A DNA stretch of 64,000 bases, from positions 124,001-188,000 of the forward strand of contig NZ_CYSR01000021.1 in the NCBI RefSeq assembly GCF_001458395.1, written 5' to 3'. Positions 26,469 through 36,169 of the stretch are shown here, piece after piece. Position 1 is the first letter of the stretch; every line of letters begins with the position of its first letter. The notes beneath the pieces were generated by a model that worked only from the letters and a program-made list of their open reading frames with translations, ran no database searches and had not been told where the DNA came from. The DNA is from Leisingera aquaemixtae (lineage in GTDB: Bacteria > Pseudomonadota > Alphaproteobacteria > Rhodobacterales > Rhodobacteraceae). A program made the translations under genes and the position numbers.

Positions 26469-27917
26469 TCAGCCGCGCCAGAACCGCACCGTCAGAATGG
26501 CATAGACCGCCATCAGCTCCAGCCGCCCGATCAGCATTGCCGCGCTCAGGATCCATTTCGCCGGGTCGTTGAGGGTGGAGAAGTTCCCGGCAGGCCCGAT
26601 GGTATCGCCGAGGCCCGGGCCGATATTGGCCACCGCAGTGGCCGCGCCCGACACCGCAGTGACGAAGTCCAGCCCCGTCAGCGCCAGCGCCCAGGCGACC
26701 ACGCCCAATGTGACCACGAAAAACATGAAGAAGGAGATCACCGAGCTCAGCACTTCAGTGTCCACCGGGCGCCCGTCATAACGGGTGATGAACACCCCGT
26801 GCGGCGAACGGATGCGCTGGATCTGGTTGCGGATCGAGGCAAACAGCAGCTGATAGCGGAAGATCTTGATCGAACAGGCGGTGGACCCCGCGCAGCCGCC
26901 GATCAGCCCGGTGAAAAAGAAGATCATCACCAGGAAGCTGCCCCATTGCATGTAATCGGCGCTGGCATAGCCGGTGCCGGACATGATCGAGGTGATGTTG
27001 AACAGGGCCGAGCGCAGCGCTTCCTCGCCGCCGTGCGGGCGCGCGTAATACAGCACCCCCGCGGCGATCGCGACCAGCAGCCCCAGCGTCATCATGAAGC
27101 CGCGGATCTGGCTGTCGAGCAGCATCGGCGTGCCGTGGCCGTTGATCAGCTGCACATAGCGCACGAACGGCAGCGCCGCGAGGATCATGAAGACGGACGC
27201 GGCATATTCCACCGGCCCGGCAAAGGCGCCGAAGGACGCATCGTAATTGGCAAAGCCGCCGGTGGCGATGGTGGTCATCGAATGCACCAGCGCATCAAAC
27301 GGCCCCATGCCCATCACCATGTAGACCAGCATGCAGACCAGCGTCAGCGACACGTAGATCAGCGAGATCTGCTTGGCGATCGCCTGCGCGCGCGGCAGGA
27401 TTTTGCCAAAGGTGTCAAAGCTTTCGGATTTGAAGATCTGCATCCCCCCGACCCGCAGCTCGGGCAGGAACACCATCGCAACCACAATGATGCCTATACC
27501 GCCAAGCCACTGCAGGATGCCGCGCCACAAAAGCAGCCCGCGCGGCAGATCATCCAGTCCCGAAATCACCGTCGATCCGGTGGTGGTCAGCCCCGACATC
27601 GCCTCAAAAAAGGCATCGACAAACCGCAGCTCGGTGGCTCCCAGCATCAGCGGCACCGCCCCGAACAGCGGCAGCGCCAGCCAGACCGTCGTGGTCAGAA
27701 GGAAGGTCTGGCGAATGCTCAGCCCCTCCTTCACCCCGTTGGCGCAGCTCAGCGCCAGCAGGCCGCCCACCAGGATGGTGAACACTGCGCTTTCGAGAAA
27801 TACATGCCATTCGCCGCGGCCGTCCAGCAGGTCGACCAGCAGCGGGAACACCATCATGGCTCCCAAGATGACGACCAGCAGGCCGATGACATACCCAACC
27901 GGGCGGAGATCCAACAT
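26469..27917 (-). CDS. trkH: TrkH-family potassium uptake protein
   Basis: The 482-aa membrane protein has the repeated M1-P-M2 pore units of the Trk/Ktr superfamily: AMSGLTTTGSTV, SMTTIATGGFANYD, NITSIMSGTGYAS and GAATAVANIGPGLG each supply the selectivity-filter Gly. It imports K+ together with a TrkA regulator, which is not encoded nearby. GCAGSTACSIKIFR, the conserved loop before the last repeats, is intact. It is the only transport gene in this part and appears monocistronic. Confidence 0.92.
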   Translation of the reverse strand: MLDLRPVGYVIGLLVVILGAMMVFPLLVDLLDGRGEWHVFLESAVFTILVGGLLALSCANGVKEGLSIRQTFLLTTTVWLALPLFGAVPLMLGATELRFVDAFFEAMSGLTTTGSTVISGLDDLPRGLLLWRGILQWLGGIGIIVVAMVFLPELRVGGMQIFKSESFDTFGKILPRAQAIAKQISLIYVSLTLVCMLVYMVMGMGPFDALVHSMTTIATGGFANYDASFGAFAGPVEYAASVFMILAALPFVRYVQLINGHGTPMLLDSQIRGFMMTLGLLVAIAAGVLYYARPHGGEEALRSALFNITSIMSGTGYASADYMQWGSFLVMIFFFTGLIGGCAGSTACSIKIFRYQLLFASIRNQIQRIRSPHGVFITRYDGRPVDTEVLSSVISFFMFFVVTLGVVAWALALTGLDFVTAVSGAATAVANIGPGLGDTIGPAGNFSTLNDPAKWILSAAMLIGRLELMAVYAILTVRFWRG

Positions 27918-27964
27918 GCGGCGCAGCGTTGGCCCCCCGCGCGGTAAGTGTCAAGTGTGCGGCG

Positions 27965-28903
27965 CTATTCGCCGCGGCCGCTTTTGCCCGCGGCGTTGCG
28001 CTGCGGCATCTTCGGCAGTGAGGACGGCTGGCGCGGCCGCTTCGCAGAACCGGATTGGGCTGCCTCTGCCTTGGCAGGAGCTTGCGCCTCCGCGGCTGGG
28101 GCTTTTGCCTCGGGTGCTTTGGCCTCTGCTGTTTTCACCTCAGGCGCCTTTGCTGCCGGCGCCTTTGTTTCTGGCACCTTTGCTTCAGCCGCCTTTGCCT
28201 CCGGCGCTTTTGCGTCAGGCGTTTTTGCTTCAGGCGCCGCGGCCTTTGCTTCAACTGCCTTTATCTCCTGCGCCTTTGCCTCAGCGGCCTTTGCTTGCGG
28301 CGCTGCGGCAGGTGCTGCGGCGGGCTTGGCCGCGGGTGTTCCTTCCGCCTTGGCGGCCTGTTCCGGCGCGCTCTTGCGGGCGGAGGAGGCGCGGAACACC
28401 GCAGGCGCCTCTTTCATTCCGGCTCCGGCAGCCGGTCCGTCTTGCTTGGCGGCCTGTTTGTCCTCTGCCGCTTTGGCGGGCTGCGCCGCGGCCGGTTCTG
28501 CCTGCTCCGGCTTCGCCGCCGTATTTGCCGCCGCTGCACGGACCGGGGCCTTTCGCGCGGCAGGCTTGCGGGTTGCGGTCTTGCGGGCCGCTTTCCGGGC
28601 CGTCTTGGCAGCCGGTGCCTTGCGGGGCGCCGCCTTGACTGCGGCTTCCGCCTCGGGCTCCGCTGCGGTGTCCGCCTTCACGTCCGCTTTGGCCGCCGGT
28701 GCGGTCTCCGCGGCTGCCGGGTTTGCCCCCATCAGCCGCCGTTGCGCCTCAAGCATTGAATGCGCCATCCGCATCTGCTCATAGGGGGCCTGCAGCGCGG
28801 CCTCTGCCGCCTGGCGCCACAGCTTCAGCTGCATACCGGCTGCAAAGCCGGCCCATTCATGCGCCCGGGCCGTGAAACCGGCAATATGGTGAAAGCTCGT
28901 CAT
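27965..28903 (-). CDS. Phasin-like protein with long Ala/Lys/Pro-rich tail
   Basis: The 312-aa protein has an N-terminal helix pair (residues 1-60, EWAGFAAGMQLKLWRQAAEAALQ) that looks like a phasin or similar amphipathic helix. From about 88 the sequence becomes histone-H1-like (PRKAPAAKTARKAARKTATRK). The C-terminal third is made of repeated AEAKAPEAKAP-type units. Such tails are disordered and bind nucleic acid or polyanions in other proteins. It may link storage granules to DNA or shape the nucleoid; this is inference. The DNA coding the tail is highly repetitive, which makes other frames open. Confidence 0.6.
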   Translation of the reverse strand: MTSFHHIAGFTARAHEWAGFAAGMQLKLWRQAAEAALQAPYEQMRMAHSMLEAQRRLMGANPAAAETAPAAKADVKADTAAEPEAEAAVKAAPRKAPAAKTARKAARKTATRKPAARKAPVRAAAANTAAKPEQAEPAAAQPAKAAEDKQAAKQDGPAAGAGMKEAPAVFRASSARKSAPEQAAKAEGTPAAKPAAAPAAAPQAKAAEAKAQEIKAVEAKAAAPEAKTPDAKAPEAKAAEAKVPETKAPAAKAPEVKTAEAKAPEAKAPAAEAQAPAKAEAAQSGSAKRPRQPSSLPKMPQRNAAGKSGRGE

Positions 28904-29206
28904 CTGATACTCCTCAAGTCCTGCACTGGCCTCGCGCCGGGTCTGCGTTGCGATCTCCGGGCAAAGGTAACAGGGAGCGGCCGCCGGTTCAGCACCGGGC
29001 CGGGTACAGCAGAATCCGGGCCGTCAATTGCAGACACCTGCGCACAAGCTCCCCTGCCCCCGGCAGGATAACCGGGGGATTCGCAAGGCAGGCTAACATG
29101 CGTTTCTGCGCAGCGGCATAAATTTTGCGGCAATGCAGAAAATGCCGCGCCGCAGGGCCGATTCAGGCGGAAACCTGCCTGCACAACAGGCAGGGCCGCG
29201 TCCGGC
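28904..29206. other. Intergenic gap without a gene
   Basis: About 300 bp between the phasin-like gene and folE2, both on the minus strand. It holds the probable folE2 terminator at its right end and presumably the promoter of the phasin-like gene near 28904-28990. I see no other structure. Confidence 0.5.
29170..29194 (-). terminator. Hairpin after folE2, probable terminator
   Basis: On the minus strand CCTGCCTG and CAGGCAGG form a perfect 8-bp stem with a 5-base loop, followed by TTT, 13 bp after the stop codon. Confidence 0.5.
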
Positions 29207-30310
<1,104 letters not shown>

Positions 30311-30421
30311 CGGCGTCTCCCCCAAGTGATACGGCCCATATAGGGTGCGGCAGGCCACCCTCATATACTGTTACGCGGCAATTATCAAAACGGATCCGCC
30401 ATTTGCGGCAGAACCGGCGCC

Positions 30422-31276
30422 TTAACGGACCCCCAACGCCTCAGCAAGCGCGCTCAACCGCCGCGAACGCGACTTGTAATGGGCCGTGACCAGGACATAG
30501 GGCCGCGCCATCTCCAGCGCCGGACCGGGCAGCCGGTGCAGCCTGCCCGCCCGGATTTCGCCGCCCGCCACCTGCTCCGGCAGCAGCGCAATGCCCAGCC
30601 CCGCCTGCACCAGCGACACCACCGAGGGCACCGACTGGCCTATGACCGCAGGCGAGAGGTCTTGGCGTTCAATCCCGTGCTGCGCAAAATACGCCCGCCA
30701 GCCCGGAACCGACGATATCGTCTCGCCCCAGGCAACCTCGACCAGCGGCGCGCTGCGCAGATCGGCCTGCGGGTCCGCCCCGACGGGCACCAGCCGGTCC
30801 TTGAACAGCACCTGCGTGCGGTGCTCGGGATGCTCACCGCCATAGGTCAGCCGGGCATCAATGCCCTCAGCCTCCAGATCAATCCTGTCATCCTCGATCC
30901 TGAGCCGCACCGGCAAATCTGGCCGCGCCTGCGCAAACAGCTTCAGCCGCTCCGGCAGCCACAGCTGCGCCAGCGCCGGCGTGGCCGAAATCACCAGCGG
31001 ACGCCGGGTGCCGCCCTCGGTCAGCGCCTCGGTAAAGCTCGCTATCTCCGCCAGCGAGACCGCGGCCCGCTGATAGTAGTCCCGCCCCGCATCGGTCAGC
31101 CGCACCTGATTGGCGCGGCGGGTGAACAGCGTCAGCCCCAGCCACTCCTCCAGGTTCTTGACCTGCATCGACACCGCCGCCGAACTCACTCCCAGCTCCG
31201 CCCCCGCAGCCGAAAAGCTCCCGGTCCGGGCGGCGCACTCAAAGGCGCGCAGGGCATTGAGCGGCGGCAGTTTCAT
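30422..31276 (-). CDS. LysR-family transcriptional regulator (GcvA-like)
   Basis: The 284-aa protein has the LysR HTH at residues 6-65 (LNALRAFECAARTGSFSAAGAELG with SSAAVSMQVKNLEE) and a substrate-binding domain to the C-terminus. The opening MKLPPLNALRAFE is typical of the GcvA subgroup. It is divergent from the BesD-like oxygenase gene; the starts are 109 bp apart, so it most likely controls that gene and itself. The ligand is unknown. Confidence 0.88.
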   Translation of the reverse strand: MKLPPLNALRAFECAARTGSFSAAGAELGVSSAAVSMQVKNLEEWLGLTLFTRRANQVRLTDAGRDYYQRAAVSLAEIASFTEALTEGGTRRPLVISATPALAQLWLPERLKLFAQARPDLPVRLRIEDDRIDLEAEGIDARLTYGGEHPEHRTQVLFKDRLVPVGADPQADLRSAPLVEVAWGETISSVPGWRAYFAQHGIERQDLSPAVIGQSVPSVVSLVQAGLGIALLPEQVAGGEIRAGRLHRLPGPALEMARPYVLVTAHYKSRSRRLSALAEALGVR

Positions 31277-31385
31277 GGCCGCACAGTGCAAGTTTTTCTT
31301 ATGCTCGCCAAGATATTTTACAGTGGTCAGACCCCCGCCCCGCGCGCAGGCTTGGGAAAAGCCCAAAACCCCTAAGGAACACCCC

Positions 31386-32174
31386 ATGCGCGACATTCTT
31401 GATCTCGACCGTTACCCGCTCGACCGCCCCGGCAGCCCGGAATGGCAGGCGCTGGTGGACCGCTGCCGCGCCGAACTGGCCCGTGACGGCATGTTCAGCC
31501 TCGACGGGCTGATGAAGCCGGAGGTGGCGCAAGCCGCCGCCGACGCGCTGAAAGGCAAGTTTGAGACCGAAAGCTTCCACCACAAGCGCGCCCACAACAT
31601 CTATTTCAAGGACCGTGTCGAGGGGCTGGCGCCGGACCACCCGGCGCTGCAGAAGGTCGAGACCTCGAACTTCACCCTCTGCGCCGACCAGTTCCCCGGC
31701 TCGCCGGTTCTGCGGCTTTACGACTGGCCGCCCTTTGCGGAGTTCTTGGCCGCCACCATGGACAAGCCCGCGCTTTACACCATGGACGACCCGCTGGCGC
31801 GGCTGAACATCATGTCCTACGGGGCGGAGCAGGCGCTGAACTGGCACTTCGACCGTTCCGAATTCACCACCACCATGCTGCTGCAAGCGCCCGAGGCAGG
31901 CGGCGAATTCATCTACAGCCCTGAGCTGCGCAGTGACGGCGACCCGAATTACGCGGGCGTCGAGCGGCTGCTGCGGGGGGAGGACCCCAACATGCGTTCG
32001 ATCATCCTGGCCCCCGGCACTCTGAACATTTTCCGCGGCAAGAACTCGCCCCACCGTGTGGGTACGGTCAAAGGCGGCAAGACGCGGGTGATCGCTGTCT
32101 TCACCTCCTACGAACGCCCCGGCGTGCGCTTCACCGACGCGGAAAACATCGGCTTCTACGGCCGCGCCTCCTGA
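31386..32174 (+). CDS. BesD/HalD-like Fe(II)/2-oxoglutarate oxygenase, hydroxylase type
   Basis: The 262-aa protein looks like the free-amino-acid Fe/2OG enzymes BesD and HalB: FETESFHHKRAHNIYF near 59-74, LNIMSYGAEQALNWHFD, and RGKNSPHRVGTVKGGKTRVIAVF. The metal triad is His154, Asp156 and His223, with Arg234 for 2OG. Halogenases of this group have Gly (HxG) at the Asp position to bind chloride. Here HFD is present, so hydroxylation rather than chlorination is expected. The substrate is probably a free amino acid. A divergent LysR gene suggests inducible expression. Confidence 0.75.
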   Translation: MRDILDLDRYPLDRPGSPEWQALVDRCRAELARDGMFSLDGLMKPEVAQAAADALKGKFETESFHHKRAHNIYFKDRVEGLAPDHPALQKVETSNFTLCADQFPGSPVLRLYDWPPFAEFLAATMDKPALYTMDDPLARLNIMSYGAEQALNWHFDRSEFTTTMLLQAPEAGGEFIYSPELRSDGDPNYAGVERLLRGEDPNMRSIILAPGTLNIFRGKNSPHRVGTVKGGKTRVIAVFTSYERPGVRFTDAENIGFYGRAS

Positions 32175-32238
32175 CCCGAATGCGCCGAAAAGAGAGAGGG
32201 GGCTGTCTGCCCCCTCTTGAGCCTTCCGGCTCAATTCA

Positions 32239-32267
32239 CCCCCGAGAGTATTTCGGGAAAGATGAAA
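32239..32267 (+). repeat. Dispersed intergenic repeat, copy 2
   Basis: CCCCCGAGAGTATTTCGGGA then AAGATGAAA, between the oxygenase stop and the convergent metZ end. Closely similar to the copy at 17961-17992. Confidence 0.55.
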
Positions 32268-32279
32268 TTCTGCCGGATC

Positions 32280-33470
32280 TCAGGCCTGCGCGGCCTCCAG
32301 CGCGGCCTTGATGTCAGCGATCAGGTCGTCGGCATCCTCCAGTCCGACCGAGAAGCGCACCAGGCCGGGCGTGATGCCCAGCTCCGCCTTCAATGCGTCG
32401 CTCAGGCGCTGGTGGGTGGTGGTCGCCGGGTGGGTGGCGATCGACTTGGCATCGCCCAGATTGTTGGAGATCACCGGGATGGTCAGCGCGTTCAGGAACT
32501 TGAACGCCGCCGCCTTGCCGCCCTTCAGGTCCAGCGACAAGACAGTGCCGCCCTTGCCGCCCAGCTGGCTCTGCACCAGCGCGTTCTGCGCATGGCCTTT
32601 CAGCCCCGGATAGATGGTGCGCTCCAGCGCCGGATGGCCGTCCAGCGCCTCGGCAATCTTCAGCGCGGTCTCCGCCTGGGCATTGACCCGCAGCGACAGG
32701 GTCTCCAGCCCCTTCAGCATCACCCAGGCATTGAACGGGCTCAAGGAGCCGCCGGTGTGTTTCATGTAGGGTTCCAGCGTGCCGCGGATGTAGTCTTTGG
32801 TGCCCAGCACCACCCCGCCCAGCGCCCGGCCCTGACCGTCGATATGCTTGGTCGCGGAATAGATCACCACATCGGCGCCCTGCTGGATCGCGTTGGAGAA
32901 CACCGGGGTCGAGAACACGTTGTCCACCACCACCGTGGCGCCGGCCGAATGGGCGATCTCAGCCACCGCCTTGATGTCGATCACCTCCAGCGTCGGGTTC
33001 GACATGCTCTCGAAGAACACCGCCCGGGTGTCCGGGCTCACGGCGGCCTTCCAGGCGTCAAGGTCGGTGCCGTCAATGAACGTCACCTCCACTCCGAAGC
33101 GGCCCAGCACATCCGCCAGGATATAGTTGCAGGAGCCGAACAGCGCCTTGGCCGAGACGATGTGGTCGCCCGCCTTCACCAGCGAGGTCAGCGCGCCGTT
33201 GACCGCCGCCATGCCGGAGGCGGTGGCAAAGGCGTCTTCGGCCCCTTCCAGCGCCGCGATGCGCTTTTCGAACATATCGACGGTCGGGTTGCCGTAGCGG
33301 GCATAGATGAACTCATCCGGGCCGGTCTCGATGAACCGCGCTTCTGCCTGCTCGGCAGTCTCGTAGACAAAGCCCTGGGTCAGAAAGATCGCTTCGCTGA
33401 CCTCGTTGTACTGGCTGCGGCGGGTGCCTGCATGCACCAGCTTGGTGCGGCTGTTCCAGGTGTCGCTCAT
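32280..33470 (-). CDS. metZ: O-succinylhomoserine sulfhydrylase
   Basis: The 396-aa PLP enzyme of the Cys/Met metabolism family has YARYGNPTVDMFEKRIAALEG, ASGMAAV, VVDNVFSTPVF and the PLP-lysine segment YSATKHIDGQGR. MetZ makes homocysteine from O-succinyl- or O-acetylhomoserine and sulfide, the direct sulfhydrylation route to methionine. The start at MSDTWNSRTK is typical. A SAM-II riboswitch and intrinsic terminator precede the gene, as in many alphaproteobacterial metZ/metX genes, so expression should fall when S-adenosylmethionine is high. Confidence 0.93.
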   Translation of the reverse strand: MSDTWNSRTKLVHAGTRRSQYNEVSEAIFLTQGFVYETAEQAEARFIETGPDEFIYARYGNPTVDMFEKRIAALEGAEDAFATASGMAAVNGALTSLVKAGDHIVSAKALFGSCNYILADVLGRFGVEVTFIDGTDLDAWKAAVSPDTRAVFFESMSNPTLEVIDIKAVAEIAHSAGATVVVDNVFSTPVFSNAIQQGADVVIYSATKHIDGQGRALGGVVLGTKDYIRGTLEPYMKHTGGSLSPFNAWVMLKGLETLSLRVNAQAETALKIAEALDGHPALERTIYPGLKGHAQNALVQSQLGGKGGTVLSLDLKGGKAAAFKFLNALTIPVISNNLGDAKSIATHPATTTHQRLSDALKAELGITPGLVRFSVGLEDADDLIADIKAALEAAQA

Positions 33471-33498
33471 CTTCAGTCTCCTCGCGCCCATAGCGCAC

Positions 33499-33530
33499 AA
33501 AAAACCCCCAATCGGCCAAGCGAAAGGGGG
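33499..33530 (-). terminator. Terminator in the metZ leader
   Basis: On the minus strand CCCCC and GGGGG enclose a 16-base loop, followed by six T, 29 bp before the metZ start. It sits just downstream of the riboswitch, so SAM binding could control read-through. Confidence 0.75.
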
Positions 33531-33542
33531 TCCTTCACGTCC

Positions 33543-33604
33543 TGACCTCTTTAGCGGGATTGTTTAACGTGGCCCGCAATCCGGTAACAAATCGCCACGA
33601 TGTG
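33543..33604 (-). promoter_or_regulatory. SAM-II riboswitch upstream of metZ
   Basis: Read on the minus strand the leader contains CGTGGCGATTTG, then GCGGGCCACGTTAAACAAT and CCGCTAAAG, in the order and spacing of the SAM-II H-type pseudoknot consensus. It lies 73-134 bp upstream of the metZ start. In this class SAM binding lowers expression of methionine genes. Confidence 0.88.
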
Positions 33605-33756
33605 ATGCAGCGGCTTTACGCATCTTGCGGGATTCGGTCAAGCGGCTGGATCCCCGCACGCCACCCGCCAGGGTCACAGCGATGTGAGCGCCAATGCCCC
33701 TTGCCCGGCCCCGCGCCCCATGCTCCTGTGGCCGGGCATACAGACGGAGGCACGCG

Positions 33757-34437
33757 ATGCAGGACCCGATCCGGCTCTTTTACTGGCCGACACCAAATGG
33801 CTGGAAAATCTCCATCGCGCTGGAGGAGATGGGCCTGCCTTATGACGTCACCCTGATCGACATCGGCAAGGGCGACCAGTTCGCGCCGGAGTTCCTGAAG
33901 ATCTCCCCCAACAACCGGATGCCCGCGATCATAGATCCGGACGGGCCGGGCGGCGCGCCGGTCTCCCTGTTCGAAAGCGGCGCCATCCTCCAGTACCTCG
34001 CGCGCAAGACCGGGCAATTCTACGGCGCGGACGAACGCGCGCGGCTCAGGGTGGATCAATGGCTGATGTGGCAGATGGGCGGCGTCGGCCCGATGGCGGG
34101 CCAGGCGCATCACTTCCTGAAATACGCCTCGGAGGACCTGCCCTATGCCAAGGACCGCTACCGCAGCGAGGTCGCCCGCCTCTATGGCGTTTTGGACCGG
34201 CAGCTGGCGGAGAACGAATATGTGGCGGGAGCGGACTGTACGATTGCCGACATGGCCATCTGGCCCTGGGCGTCCTTATGGGAGGGCCAGCAGCAAACCC
34301 TGGAGGACAAGCCGCATCTGGCCCGCTGGCTGGATCTGATGTGGTCGCGCCCCGGCGTGGTGGCGGGCCGGGCGCTGCACGCGGACCTGCGGGCGGACAG
34401 CAAGGCGCAGCAGGTGATATTCGGGCAAGACCGGTAA
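33757..34437 (+). CDS. Glutathione S-transferase family protein (YfcG/Nu-like)
   Basis: The 226-aa protein has a thioredoxin-like N-domain (IRLFYWPTPNGWKISIALEEMGLPYD, with TPNGWK as the active loop), FESGAILQYLARK that binds glutathione, and the all-helical C-domain with DCTIADMAIWPW. The NGWK loop fits the Nu-class/disulfide-reductase type (YfcG, YghU) rather than classic GSTs. The start follows ACGGAGG. Located between the metZ leader and yciB; no operon is evident. Confidence 0.87.
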   Translation: MQDPIRLFYWPTPNGWKISIALEEMGLPYDVTLIDIGKGDQFAPEFLKISPNNRMPAIIDPDGPGGAPVSLFESGAILQYLARKTGQFYGADERARLRVDQWLMWQMGGVGPMAGQAHHFLKYASEDLPYAKDRYRSEVARLYGVLDRQLAENEYVAGADCTIADMAIWPWASLWEGQQQTLEDKPHLARWLDLMWSRPGVVAGRALHADLRADSKAQQVIFGQDR

Positions 34438-34448
34438 AGCGCGCAACC

Positions 34449-34513
34449 GCAGCGCACCGCAGGTGCGCTGCCCGGCCCAAGGCTTTGCGCCGCATCTTTG
34501 ATGCGGGGCAAAG
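34449..34513. terminator. Two hairpins in the GST/yciB convergent gap
   Basis: A perfect 10-bp stem (34449-34471, loop GCA) is followed by a bulged 13-bp stem (34482-34513, loop TTT). Both sit between the ends of convergent genes, where bidirectional termination is expected, although there is no long T run. Confidence 0.5.
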
Positions 34514-34542
34514 GCGCGGGAGCCCGCCGCTGCCGCCGGGGG

Positions 34543-35154
34543 TTACTCCGCCGGGCCGGCCTCTTCCTCGTCGCTGTATTTCTGGAACAGCTGCCCCTGC
34601 AGCATGAAAAAGGCAAACATCGCCACCGGCAGGCCGAAGGTTTTGAAATAGACCCAGGTCTCGGTGCTCTGGCTGCGCCAGATCAGCTCATTGGCCACCG
34701 CGAGGCCAAAGAAGAAGGCGCACAGCCGCCGGGTCAGGATCATCCAGCCCTCCTGCTTCAAGGGCATCAGCTCCTCCATCACCACCTTGAGCCAGCTTTG
34801 CCCGCGTATCAGCCCCAGCCCCAGCAATCCGCCGAACAGCAGATACAGCATCGTCGGCTTCATCTTGATGAACCGGTCGTCGTTGAACCACACCGACATG
34901 CCGCCAAACAGCACCACCAGAATGAGCGTGGCAAACTGCATCCGCGACAGATGCCCCGTCAGCTTCCACAGCGCGAGCGTGGACACCACCATCAGCGGAA
35001 TGAAGGCCGCGGTGATGACGATGAAGCCCTTGTATTCGCTGCCGCCGATCAGAAACACCTCATCCTTCAGCTTCAGATAGCCGATGAAGAACAGGACCAC
35101 GGGTCCCAGTTCCAGCACCATCTTCAGAGTCGGGTTGATCTTCTTTGCGGCCAT
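34543..35154 (-). CDS. yciB: Inner membrane-spanning protein YciB / intracellular septation family (IspZ)
   Basis: The 203-aa protein has five or six hydrophobic segments and the family landmarks LELGPVVLFFIGYL, KPTMLYLLFGGLLGLGL, and WVYFKTFGLPVAMFAFFMLQGQLFQKY. YciB/IspZ proteins affect cell envelope shape and septation in other bacteria. The DMT permease and FtsY genes lie upstream on the same strand with short gaps (29 bp to the permease), which suggests an ftsY-dmt-yciB transcription unit. Confidence 0.92.
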   Translation of the reverse strand: MAAKKINPTLKMVLELGPVVLFFIGYLKLKDEVFLIGGSEYKGFIVITAAFIPLMVVSTLALWKLTGHLSRMQFATLILVVLFGGMSVWFNDDRFIKMKPTMLYLLFGGLLGLGLIRGQSWLKVVMEELMPLKQEGWMILTRRLCAFFFGLAVANELIWRSQSTETWVYFKTFGLPVAMFAFFMLQGQLFQKYSDEEEAGPAE

Positions 35155-35183
35155 GGGGCCTCCTCAATGCTCTCGCGGCGGTC

Positions 35184-36086
35184 TCAGCCGCCCATTTCCA
35201 CTATCACGGCGCCCAGGGCGATCAAAGCCATCAAGGCAATCCGCCGCGGCCCCACAGTTTCCTTCAGCACCAGCCAGCCGATGAGGGCGGCAAACACGGT
35301 GGAGGTCTCGCGCAGCACCGCCGCCTCCCCCACCTTGTCCAGCCGCGTCGCCAGCATGATGGCGCCAAAGGAGGCAAAGGCCACCAGCCCGCCAAAGACC
35401 CCCCGGACCATCAGCGGCCCCGGTGCGGGCGGTTCCGCCATGCTGCGCCAGCGGGTGAAGGCAATCACCGGAAACACCAGCCCGTCGATCATGAAAAACC
35501 ACGCCAGGAAGGTGAACGGATCCGCCGTCGCCCGGATGCCATAGGCGTCATATGTGGTGTAGGCGGCCACAAACAACCCGGTCACAACCGCCAGCCCCAG
35601 CGCAATCCCCAGCGTGTCGCGGTTCACCGTCAGGTAGCGGTAGTTGTATCCCGCAAGGCCAAAGATCCCCGCCAACAGCACCGCCACCCCCAGCCACTGC
35701 ACGAGGGTGAACACCTCGCCGAACAGAAAGAAGGAGCCGATCACCGTGAACAGCGGCCCGGTCCCGCGCACCACCGGGTAGACCACGGTATAGCTGCCCT
35801 TGGTATAGGCCAGCGCCTGAAACAGCTTGTAGAAGACGTGGATCGCCCAGGCGACAGCAAAGATCAGCCACATATGCGGCTCCGGCCAGGGCACCACGAA
35901 CAGCGCAAACGGCGCCGCCATCACACAGTAGGAAAAGTCGATCGCCCCGCGCGACAGCCAGGGATCATGCCGCCCCTTTTGCAGCGCCCCGAAAACCGCG
36001 TGCAGAAAGGCAGCCCAGATGGCCAGAAACAGCGCGGCTTGATGCCCGGCCTCGGTGCCCTCCAGGGAGATCAGCCAATCGCTCAA
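35184..36086 (-). CDS. DMT-superfamily permease (EamA-like)
   Basis: The 300-aa protein has about ten predicted membrane segments in two EamA halves, with ALAYTKGSYTVVYPVVRGTGPLFTV in the first and RETSTVFAALIGWLVLKETVG in the second. DMT permeases export or exchange small metabolites; the substrate is not predictable. It lies between ftsY and yciB on the same strand, an arrangement that looks cotranscribed. Confidence 0.87.
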   Translation of the reverse strand: MSDWLISLEGTEAGHQAALFLAIWAAFLHAVFGALQKGRHDPWLSRGAIDFSYCVMAAPFALFVVPWPEPHMWLIFAVAWAIHVFYKLFQALAYTKGSYTVVYPVVRGTGPLFTVIGSFFLFGEVFTLVQWLGVAVLLAGIFGLAGYNYRYLTVNRDTLGIALGLAVVTGLFVAAYTTYDAYGIRATADPFTFLAWFFMIDGLVFPVIAFTRWRSMAEPPAPGPLMVRGVFGGLVAFASFGAIMLATRLDKVGEAAVLRETSTVFAALIGWLVLKETVGPRRIALMALIALGAVIVEMGG

Positions 36087-36134
36087 ATCAAATGCCTTTG
36101 CGCGGGAGGAAAGCGCCGGGGGCTCTGCCCCCGG

Positions 36135-36166
36135 ACCCCCGGGATATTTTCAGCCAGATGAATAAA
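36135..36166 (+). repeat. Dispersed intergenic repeat, copy 3
   Basis: CCCCCGGGATATTTTCAGCC then AGATGAATA, just past the ftsY stop codon and opposite to its direction. A CGGGGGC...GCCCCCG hairpin adjoins it on the left. Confidence 0.5.
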
Positions 36167-36169
36167 GGA

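Noticed and set aside
27373-28638. 421-codon plus-strand frame across the trkH and phasin-like genes
   Set aside because: Antisense to both genes and crossing their boundary; low-complexity Arg/Pro/Leu translation.
28000-28700. Possible tandem DNA repeat array or CRISPR
   Set aside because: The periodicity comes from Ala/Lys/Pro codons in the phasin-like gene; there are no constant repeats with unique spacers.
31386-32174. Calling the BesD-like gene a halogenase
   Set aside because: The iron-binding motif is HFD, not HxG, so there is no chloride site.
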